The notes under the pieces: generated by a model
What the model saw: the letters and a program-made list of their open reading frames with translations, nothing else
Told to the model about the DNA's origin: nothing
Database searches by the model: none
Shown: in pieces, positions 1 to 5,538 of the stretch
How the letters are laid out: each line of letters starts with the position of its first letter
How positions within the stretch are numbered: the stretch's first letter is position 1
Position numbers and translations under genes: made by a program
Assembly (NCBI GenBank): GCA_030550695.1
Contig: JAUQOX010000195.1
Coordinates: 1-5,538 of the forward strand
Length of the DNA stretch: 5,538 nt
Source of the DNA: Gemmatimonadota bacterium
Lineage (GTDB): Bacteria > Gemmatimonadota > Gemmatimonadetes > Longimicrobiales > Gaopeijiaceae
Reading direction: 5' to 3'

Positions 1-84
1 GGGCGGCCCCGGGACAACCGTGGCCGGCAACGGGGTACCCCCCCCAATCCTCGGGGGCGGGACCATGGCCCGACGGGCGGTGCC
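1..84. other. Region downstream of sprA, no confident gene
   Basis: These 84 bases follow the sprA stop codon. An ATG on the minus strand at 64-66 opens a frame that stays open for 22 codons to the window edge (MVPPPRIGGGTPLPATVVPG and so on). Its Pro/Gly-rich composition and the lack of a Shine-Dalgarno sequence at a normal distance make it weak. Three short GC inverted repeats are present (68-78; 41-45 with 53-57; 32-41), but none is followed by a T-rich tract in the direction of sprA transcription, so I do not call a terminator. A downstream co-directional gene may begin just beyond the edge. Confidence 0.4.
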
Positions 85-3000
85 TCAGCGGGGGAGCTCC
101 CTGCCCGGCGTCACCTGCCCGTTCTCGAACAGGAACTGGCCGTACACCCCCAGCTGGAACTGGGACGCACGCTCCTTCCTTCCCACGAAGGACCGTCGGT
201 CGGTGTAGGAGACCTGCAGGCCCACCGCAAGGGGACGGGCGATCCCCTCCAGAGAAAAGGCCACCGTCCGATCGAGGAGGTCCAGGAACGGGGTGCACTT
301 TCCGACGCCTTCCGGCTCTCGGCAGCCGACCTGGGAGGTGTACTGATAGGAAAAGCTCACCCGCAGGGGCTCGTCCAGCTCCACACCGCCTCCGGGCCGG
401 CGGCGGACGGCCCCCGACACCCCGGCGCCGTGAACGGCACGCCGGGAACGCGTCACCCCCGTGGGATCCTGGCCTTCCCCCCACAGAAAGCTCCCGGAGT
501 ACCGAAGGGTAAAGCCGCCCGCAAGGCGAAGAACCGCCTCCGCCGGAACCTGGTCTTCCCATCGGAGGCGGTGAGGCCGGAGGGGGCCGGACCCCCGGCC
601 GGCCCTTGCGTCGGAGACCTCCGAAACGGTGAGGAACCGGGTAGGGTCCCCCCCTTCCCCGTCGGGACCCCAATCCGCCTCGGCCCGGGTCCGCCGGTAC
701 CCCGACGACAAGGACAGCCCCTCCATCGCCCCCCTCCACGCCCCCTCCCCCCTCCCCCTTTCCAGGCCCACCCGGAGGTCGGGCCAGGTGAGGGCCTCCG
801 TTCGGCGAGGAGCGCCCCTTTGGACCACCTCCCAGCGGGAGTCGGAGAACCCCACCCCCACCCGCAACCCTCCGGGAAGCCGCAGGCCGCCCCCTCCGTT
901 CCAAGACACTCTTTCTGTAAGGATGCTGGCGCTGTCGTCCCCGACCCCCGCAAAGGCTTCCTTCCCGCCCCAGCCCCATTGGAACCCCAGACCCGGCTCC
1001 ACGGCCTCCCGCAGAAAGCGGCCCGAGATCCCCCCCTGGCGGCTCACCCACCAGGGTTCCAACCAGCCCAACAGCTTTTCCGCGGTGCGGCCGCGACTGG
1101 CCGTTTCCCGCACCCAAGCCCGGGGATCCACCGAAAGCGAAAGGCGGGTGGAGCGCCCGCCCTCGGCCGTGCGCAGGAGCTGCCACAGGGTATCCGCGCT
1201 TTCCACCCGCCACCCCAACCAGGACCCCCCCCGCCGGGAGACGTATAGGGTTCGGATCTCCGCCTCCCCCCGGACCCCCGGCCCCAAGGTAGGCCGGAAT
1301 CCCAGGCCGGTCTCCAACCTTCTGGTGGGCTCCCATCCCAGGGACAGCGGCCCTGCGCCGCGACGCTCCCCGGCCAACACCCTCTGCGCTCTGGGGTCGT
1401 CCACCGCCCGGCCCGGGGCCAGGAGGTCCCTGACGGAGAGCCAGTTCAACTCCGCAGACAGGCTCTCCAAGGGGCGGAAGGCCAGGAGTGCCGAGCCCTC
1501 CAGGGTCCGGAAGGGAGACAGGACGGGCCTTTCCAGGGAATCGGAGGGGCGGCGCACCACATCGTCGTACAGCCACCTCTTCCCTTCTCCTTCTCCGTAA
1601 TGGGTCGCCAGGCGGATCTGCTCCGGAGTCCAACGAAAACGGGCGCCGAGGACCCCTGACTCCCACTGCCGGGGGAGGATCGCCCGCACCGCGGGGGAAA
1701 GGGCCGGGGGAATCAACGGGAACTCCTTGGGGGCCGGCCGGGTCTCGAACTCCGCCCTCCCGTCCCACGCCTCCTCCCGAAACCGCGACGCCACGCCGGC
1801 CCGCTGCGTCCGGGTCCATCCGCCCCCCAACGACAGCCCTGCCAGCACGGAGGCCAGGACACCCTGCCCGACCGGGGTCAACTTCCGGACACCCAGCTCC
1901 ACCCGGGTCTGGGTCTCGTCGGGTACCCGGAGGTCCCGGAGTCCACCCGCCTGGAGGTCCGTGTGGGGCAAAAACAGGGGGCGGCCCCCCGTTCCGAGGC
2001 GGGAAACCGCCACCGGCACCGACCACCCCCATGGGCTCGGCAGGAGCCTGCCCAACTCCAGGTCCGCCCTGAGGGCCAGGGAAGCTTGGTCCTCGAAGGA
2101 GGCTTCGTTCCTCAACTGCCGGAAATGGGGACCTTGTCGGCTGAAGGTCAGGCCGGCCCGGAGGAGGCCCGGGACCTCCAGATCCGCCCCCAGGAAGGCG
2201 GCCCCTCCCCCCTCCTCCACCGGCCGGTGAAGCCGAAGCTCGTTGAACCAAACCCGCCCCCCCACCAGGCCGGGCCCCGGGTTCCACACCCCCAGGGCCA
2301 CCTCCCGGACCGCAGCCAGGTTGGGGGCCCGGGCCCGGTCCCGGAGGAAAACCGCATAGGTGGAGTCGGGGCTCCACAGCTCAAGGGGGGGAGAACCGGT
2401 CGGGAGGGGATTCCGGATGAGTTCCTCCTCTCCCCGGCGCCGGAGGCGGATCCACTCCTCCAGGGAGATCACCACCTCCGGGAGCCAGTCTCCTTCCCGT
2501 AGTCCCGCCCCCGGCGGGAGGGGGGAACGCCGGGTGCGGAAGAGGTAGAAGTTGTCGGGGTCCGTGCCCACCTTCAGGAACACCTCCACCTCTTGCCCAC
2601 CCCACGCCCCGTCGGGGACCAGCACCCAGAAACGCAACTCCCGGTAGGTCAGGAAGTTCCTGGGGCGTTGGGGGAACCGGTGGTAGACCTCGGCCCGCTC
2701 CCGGGGGCCCAGATCCGTCACCTCCAGCCCGAGGGAGCGCTCCCCGAACTCCACCCCGCCCCCCTGGAACGCCTGGGACGGGTCGTCCAGTTCCTCCAAG
2801 ACCTTGGGAGGGGACCGATACCTTCCCCCTTCCGTCAGCAGGCTCACAGGCCCCACCTGGACCTTTCCCCCCAGGCCCGCCCGGGTGCCCGCCCACCCCT
2901 CCAGCACTCCCGACTCGCCCCTCTGGATCCAGCGGGAACCCACCCAGCGGAGGCGGGTCAGGGTGACCCCCCCGGCCACGCCCCCCACCACGGTCAGGCG

Positions 3001-5538
3001 TAGGTGCTTGACCGCCCGCCATCCCGCCTCGGTAAAGCGCCCTTGCACCGCCAGGGCGCCGGCACCCCGGAGGGGGATGCGGTAGAGACTGAAGGCCGTG
3101 CCCGTCTCTTGGGGACCCCGTACGCGGTAGGGGGAAGTACCGTCCAGCGGGAGAACGTAACGGACCACCCGATCCTGAACCGACAGGAACCCGTCACCGT
3201 CCAGGTCCTCCGTGTCGCTCCGACCATTCCCCCGGGCGCAGTTGGCCCTGGGGTCCCCCAAGGGGAAGACCCCCGTGGGGGAACCCCAGCAGCTTTCGCC
3301 CCACATTCCCCGCCGATCCAGGCTGCGGTCCCAGATCTCCCCCCGGGTCGGATCCGCCTCCTGGTCCAGCACTCCCAACCCCCACGGACGGCCGGTTTCG
3401 GGGTGGACACCCGAACTCCTGCCCTGATCGTCCAGGAAGAGGGCGTCTTCGCTCACCTCCCCCAGATCCACCACCAGGACGAGCCCCTCCCCCCCTGCGG
3501 CATAGAACTCCAAGTAGTCCATTCGGGACAGGTCCACCCCCGAAGGGGACAGCAGGGTGGTCACGGACCGCCAGGAGGCTTTTTCCGCCGGACGGGGCTG
3601 GAAGGTGAGGCGAAGGCCCGGCTGGCGGACCTGGGCCCCGGCCGTGCGGATCTCCCGGTCCACGTCCCGGGCGGGGAGGAAGCCCTCGAAAACGCCCACG
3701 CTGTCCCCGGCCGGGCCTTGGAGCAACCAGATGTGCTGCCAGACCAGTCGGCCCGCGCTCCCCTCGTCCAAGGCGGCAGGGGCGAACTTCTCCAAGCCCT
3801 CCGGAGACTCCGGGGCGCTTCCCAGCTTCCAATCCTGCGCCCGGAGCGACAGGGTCAGCTCCTGGGATCCGTCGAAGTCGTCCAGGAACACCGCGCCCCG
3901 GGTGTTGGGGCTGGGGAGCGATCCGGCCACCTCCCCCTCCAGCCTGAGTTCGGCGGGCGCCGGGGTACCGCCGCCCGGGAGGGCCGCGGCCAGGCGGTCC
4001 AGCCATGGCACGGAGAACCGGTACCGGCCCTGCACCCCCCCCAGAAGGGCTGCAGAGGGTTCCATGCCCAGGGCGGGACGCCGCTGGAGGACCTGCTCCC
4101 GCTGGTACAGGCCCAGGAGGTGGAGCGCGCCCCGGTCCCCGAGGTCGTAACGGCTCTGGAATCCCAGGACCGAGGTGGGGGTGACCTGGAAGACGGGTTT
4201 CTGTTCCCACGTGGCCCGGAGGGTGGCCCCCGGGAGGGTCGTCAGCTCCTCGGGGCGGAGAAAGGTCACCTGCCCGATGTCGTAATCCACCCGGTAGTCC
4301 AGGCCGGCCCTCAGGAGCCGCTCCCCCAGCCAGATCCGTTCCGAGCCCTCCCGGACCCCCAGGGCCCCCAAGAAGAAGCTGGCGGGCACCCCCTGGGCCC
4401 GGGACCGGACCGTGAACACGAGCCGGTACAGCGCCCTGGCCGCCCGCTCCACCGGATCGGGGTGATCGTAGATCGCCGGATTTCCATCGAACCCCAGGAG
4501 CCCCCCCGCCCGGCCCGGGGAAAGCCCCCAAGGAGCAAGGGGCGGCGGGTCCGCAAAGGGGCGGAGGGTGGGAAAGACCAGGAAGGTCCCCGGGACGGCC
4601 GGAGGGTCGCCCGGGTCCTCCCGGGCCGGCCGGAAGAGGACGCGGCCGTCCACAGCCTCCCAGGGGGCCTCCCGATCCAACCCGAACAGACGAAGGTAGG
4701 GGACGCTCTCCCCCCCCGGTCCACGCTGGAAGGTCCGCCCCCCCGAGGGCTCTCCCAACGTCACGGTGACGGTGACGGATTCCTCGTCCAGGTCCTCCGA
4801 CCCGGAGATCCGGTACACATGGTGCATCTCCAGCTCCCAGGTGGGCTCCCCGGGCTGGTGCCGGGGCCCGGCGGCTTTCAGGAGCCGAAGCCGGGGGCGG
4901 CCCCCGGCGTTGTGGACCCGTTCGGGGTCGTGGTCCCCCACCGCGGTGCCGGAAGCCGTGACGTAGGCCGCGGCCAGCATCTCGTCGGGCCGGAGGGGTC
5001 TTCGGAGCACAAGCCAGAGGCGGCTGGGGTGGAGAAGGTAGTCCACGCCGGGCTCCAGCCGCCGGAACCACCCCATCTCGCGCACCTCCTTCCCCCCCCC
5101 GGAGGCCACCGCCTCCGCCAGGAGGTAGCCTTCCACCTGCCGCCGGGTCACGGGCTCGTTCTCCAGCCGGTAAATCCGGATGGGAAGGGGCCCCGGGGCC
5201 GTTGCCGGGGGCAGGGAAGAGGGGTGGAGGGAGAGGATGTCCACATGGGGGTAAGTGGGAAACTCCCGGGGATCCACCAGGAAGAAGAACTGCCCGGTCA
5301 CGTAGCCGGCATCGTCCAGGACCAGGGTGTCTTCCCGCACCCATCCCCCTCCCTTCGGCTCCCCCACCCACCGAAGGGTGCGGCTGGCCAGCTCGCCCGT
5401 CTGCTGGGCCCACACCCCCTCCCACGACAGGGCCCCCACCCCCCCCTGGGCTCGAACCCCGAAGTTTCCCGCAGGAATCCCCTGGGTCAGAAAACGGGAG
5501 GCCGGGAAGGTCAGGCTTACGTCGCCCAATTCCACCCG
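85..5538 (-). CDS. sprA: SprA/Sov-type T9SS outer-membrane translocon, 5'-partial
   Basis: SprA forms the giant single-chain outer-membrane beta-barrel (36 strands in the Flavobacterium structure) through which type 9 secretion substrates cross the membrane; its lateral opening is capped by PorV or a plug protein. Family-typical segments appear in order (residue 1 = bases 5533-5535): ELGDVSLTF at 2-10, FRRLEPGVDY at 157-166, YLRLFGLDR at 280-288, LGERLLRAGLDYRVDYDIGQ at 403-422, VFLDDFDGSQ at 549-558, LGEVSED at 691-697, DTEDLDGDG at 774-782, GTDPDNFYLF at 990-999, FNELRL at 1097-1102, LLPSPWGWSVPV at 1164-1175, and a barrel-type C-terminus. The frame stays open through codon CGG at 5536-5538. 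The GTG at 5533-5535 is an internal valine, not a start. The visible 1817 codons compare with about 2400 residues in Flavobacterium johnsoniae SprA, so the signal peptide and a few hundred residues are missing. No frameshift or internal stop is seen. It fills the window alone, so operon context is unknown. Another giant barrel family is unlikely given the motif order. Confidence 0.93.
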   Translation of the reverse strand, partial: RVELGDVSLTFPASRFLTQGIPAGNFGVRAQGGVGALSWEGVWAQQTGELASRTLRWVGEPKGGGWVREDTLVLDDAGYVTGQFFFLVDPREFPTYPHVDILSLHPSSLPPATAPGPLPIRIYRLENEPVTRRQVEGYLLAEAVASGGGKEVREMGWFRRLEPGVDYLLHPSRLWLVLRRPLRPDEMLAAAYVTASGTAVGDHDPERVHNAGGRPRLRLLKAAGPRHQPGEPTWELEMHHVYRISGSEDLDEESVTVTVTLGEPSGGRTFQRGPGGESVPYLRLFGLDREAPWEAVDGRVLFRPAREDPGDPPAVPGTFLVFPTLRPFADPPPLAPWGLSPGRAGGLLGFDGNPAIYDHPDPVERAARALYRLVFTVRSRAQGVPASFFLGALGVREGSERIWLGERLLRAGLDYRVDYDIGQVTFLRPEELTTLPGATLRATWEQKPVFQVTPTSVLGFQSRYDLGDRGALHLLGLYQREQVLQRRPALGMEPSAALLGGVQGRYRFSVPWLDRLAAALPGGGTPAPAELRLEGEVAGSLPSPNTRGAVFLDDFDGSQELTLSLRAQDWKLGSAPESPEGLEKFAPAALDEGSAGRLVWQHIWLLQGPAGDSVGVFEGFLPARDVDREIRTAGAQVRQPGLRLTFQPRPAEKASWRSVTTLLSPSGVDLSRMDYLEFYAAGGEGLVLVVDLGEVSEDALFLDDQGRSSGVHPETGRPWGLGVLDQEADPTRGEIWDRSLDRRGMWGESCWGSPTGVFPLGDPRANCARGNGRSDTEDLDGDGFLSVQDRVVRYVLPLDGTSPYRVRGPQETGTAFSLYRIPLRGAGALAVQGRFTEAGWRAVKHLRLTVVGGVAGGVTLTRLRWVGSRWIQRGESGVLEGWAGTRAGLGGKVQVGPVSLLTEGGRYRSPPKVLEELDDPSQAFQGGGVEFGERSLGLEVTDLGPRERAEVYHRFPQRPRNFLTYRELRFWVLVPDGAWGGQEVEVFLKVGTDPDNFYLFRTRRSPLPPGAGLREGDWLPEVVISLEEWIRLRRRGEEELIRNPLPTGSPPLELWSPDSTYAVFLRDRARAPNLAAVREVALGVWNPGPGLVGGRVWFNELRLHRPVEEGGGAAFLGADLEVPGLLRAGLTFSRQGPHFRQLRNEASFEDQASLALRADLELGRLLPSPWGWSVPVAVSRLGTGGRPLFLPHTDLQAGGLRDLRVPDETQTRVELGVRKLTPVGQGVLASVLAGLSLGGGWTRTQRAGVASRFREEAWDGRAEFETRPAPKEFPLIPPALSPAVRAILPRQWESGVLGARFRWTPEQIRLATHYGEGEGKRWLYDDVVRRPSDSLERPVLSPFRTLEGSALLAFRPLESLSAELNWLSVRDLLAPGRAVDDPRAQRVLAGERRGAGPLSLGWEPTRRLETGLGFRPTLGPGVRGEAEIRTLYVSRRGGSWLGWRVESADTLWQLLRTAEGGRSTRLSLSVDPRAWVRETASRGRTAEKLLGWLEPWWVSRQGGISGRFLREAVEPGLGFQWGWGGKEAFAGVGDDSASILTERVSWNGGGGLRLPGGLRVGVGFSDSRWEVVQRGAPRRTEALTWPDLRVGLERGRGEGAWRGAMEGLSLSSGYRRTRAEADWGPDGEGGDPTRFLTVSEVSDARAGRGSGPLRPHRLRWEDQVPAEAVLRLAGGFTLRYSGSFLWGEGQDPTGVTRSRRAVHGAGVSGAVRRRPGGGVELDEPLRVSFSYQYTSQVGCREPEGVGKCTPFLDLLDRTVAFSLEGIARPLAVGLQVSYTDRRSFVGRKERASQFQLGVYGQFLFENGQVTPGRELPR
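88..2205 (-). other. C-terminal beta-barrel half of SprA
   Basis: Residues 1111-1816. After FNELRL comes AAFLGADLEVPGLLRAGLTFSR, matching the usual 'aA.a...v.laDl..v..s' transition. LGRLLPSPWGWSVPVAVSRL (1161-1180) then matches the family's 'l.kflP..WGlslPv..s' strand pair. The remaining ~640 residues are rich in Gly, Arg, Trp and Tyr with repeated amphipathic strand-like stretches, as in large outer-membrane barrels. The end reads RVSFSYQYTSQVGCRE...KCTPFLDLL, then VGLQVSYTDRRSFVGRKERASQ, then a last strand FQLGVYGQFLF (1793-1803) followed by a 13-residue polar tail. The last strand alternates hydrophobic residues and ends in Phe, as expected for recognition by the BAM machinery. Confidence 0.78.
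2206..2865 (-). other. Second conserved SprA module ending in FNELRL
   Basis: Residues 891-1110. YRSPPKVLEELDD (906-918) matches the family's 'Y..PPgi.re.d' segment. ERSLGLEVTDL (932-942) matches 'EQSL.l.v.dL', and NFLTYRELRFWVLVPD (960-975) matches 'dlr.Ykrl.mfvha'. VFLKVGTDPDNFYLFRT (985-1001) is the 'firLGsD...NYYEYe' segment, and PNLAAVREVALGVWNPG (1071-1087) is the 'pNls.V..i.iGvrNp' segment. It closes with GGRVWFNELRL (bases 2230-2262), equivalent to 'GEVWvNELRL', among the most recognisable SprA signatures. The order is intact, supporting a functional copy. Confidence 0.8.
2866..3900 (-). other. Central SprA section with LDDFDGSQ and LGEVSED signatures
   Basis: Residues 546-890. It starts with RGAVFLDDFDGSQ (bases 3862-3900), the counterpart of the family's 'yIDDFEGs' motif, followed by the LRAQDWKLGS strand. 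SWRSVTTLLSPSGVDLSRMDYLEFYAA (654-680) matches the family pattern in which a 'tlss.g.Dls...yleFw' strand precedes 'GDlyfnLG.iSED', here VVDLGEVSEDALFLDD (688-703). A loop-rich insert at about 704-800 follows, with ETGRPWGLGVLDQEADPTRGE, two cysteines and an acidic Gly-rich loop. Then come the YRIPLR strand (818-823) and the strand-like VKHLRLTVVGG and TLTRLRWVGSRW. Localisation of individual loops to the periplasm or surface cannot be read from sequence alone. Confidence 0.75.
3172..3207 (-). other. EF-hand/dockerin-like calcium-binding loop in SprA
   Basis: Residues 777-788 read DLDGDGFLSVQD. They place acidic residues at loop positions 1, 3, 5 and 12 (D777, D779, D781, D788), Gly at 6 and Ser at 9, which is the canonical 12-residue EF-hand geometry. 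The loop is preceded by GNGRSDTE. SprA proteins commonly carry an N/D-rich 'NTEDxN.D..L' stretch at this point, so the region is conserved in the family, but here it fits the calcium-loop consensus closely. Metal binding is an inference; no flanking helices are evident, so a dockerin-like single loop is more apt than a full EF-hand. Confidence 0.6.
3901..5538 (-). other. SprA_N-like N-terminal region of the translocon
   Basis: Residues 1-545 of the visible protein. It opens with a strand-rich ELGDVSLTF...GNFGVRAQ segment matching the family pattern 'GDI..p..n.li.G...lfGvk', then VWAQQTGEL, the counterpart of the 'fsQqk' strand. FFFLVDPREF at 83-92 and the RIYRLE stretch at 120-125 match the family's FFL...F and I.RIEVWVT region. 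The module FRRLEPGVDY...AAAYV (157-192) is followed by WELEMHHVYRI, YLRLFGLDR and DGRVLFRP, and a second LxxGxDY module lies at 403-444. This corresponds to the region modelled by the SprA_N family. The alternating hydrophobic pattern suggests beta strands plus periplasmic or surface subdomains. Boundaries are approximate. Confidence 0.8.

Noticed and set aside
18..33. Imperfect hairpin CCGTTG-CCGGC-CACGG on the minus strand
   Set aside because: Five base pairs with a bulge and no downstream T run; not distinguishable from background.
32..78. GC inverted repeats after the stop codon as an intrinsic terminator
   Set aside because: Stems are only 3-5 bp and none is followed by a T-rich tract on the minus strand; such short repeats are common by chance in this composition.
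629..1600. 323-codon open frame on the plus strand (and a 272-codon one at 430-1248)
   Set aside because: Antisense to well-supported SprA barrel sequence; translation is Pro/Ser/Arg-rich without domain features. Shadow frames of this length are expected in GC-rich DNA.
2381..3022. 213-codon minus-strand frame rich in Gly-Gly and Pro
   Set aside because: Sits over the conserved YRSPP to NFYLF region of SprA in another frame; composition-driven.
3194..5425. 743-codon open frame on the minus strand in another frame
   Set aside because: It overlaps the SprA frame entirely, translates to Gly/Pro/Arg-rich low-complexity sequence with no recognisable motifs, and is explained by scarcity of stop codons at high GC.
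5533..5535. GTG as the start codon of the large gene
   Set aside because: The frame continues upstream to the window edge, and the sequence here aligns with an internal SprA segment (ELGDVSLTF); there is no signal peptide after it.

Overview
The window is almost entirely one gene. A single reading frame on the minus strand runs from the right edge (base 5538) to a TGA at 85-87. It encodes the last 1817 codons of a very large outer-membrane protein that I recognise as SprA (Sov in Porphyromonas), the translocon of the type 9 secretion system (T9SS). The identification rests on many family-typical segments in the correct order along the whole length, recalled from knowledge of the family and not from a search. 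The N-terminus, signal peptide, start codon and promoter lie outside the window.

The organism has a very GC-rich genome, about 70% by eye, with GGG, CCC and CGG codons common and lysine nearly absent from the protein. SprA is typical of the FCB group (Bacteroidota, Gemmatimonadota and relatives). The high GC, together with a C-terminus that looks like my recollection of Gemmatimonadota SprA proteins, suggests Gemmatimonadota or a neighbouring phylum. That placement is inference.

Layout, right to left in the direction of transcription: 5538-3901, the SprA_N-like part with repeated LxxGxDY modules; 3900-2866, the LDDFDGSQ, LGEVSED and cysteine/EF-hand-like section; 2865-2206, a second conserved module ending in the FNELRL motif; 2205-88, the C-terminal barrel half, ending in an aromatic outer-membrane strand; 84-1, a short region after the stop codon with no confident gene. 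No RNA genes, mobile elements, CRISPR arrays or other complete genes were found. The many other open frames are shadows caused by the GC content.

The main points for a second look are the only four cysteines, which form two close pairs, one of them next to a canonical EF-hand-like loop; the repeated N-terminal module; and several runs of seven to nine guanines in the coding strand. I see no evidence of an undescribed multi-gene system here.
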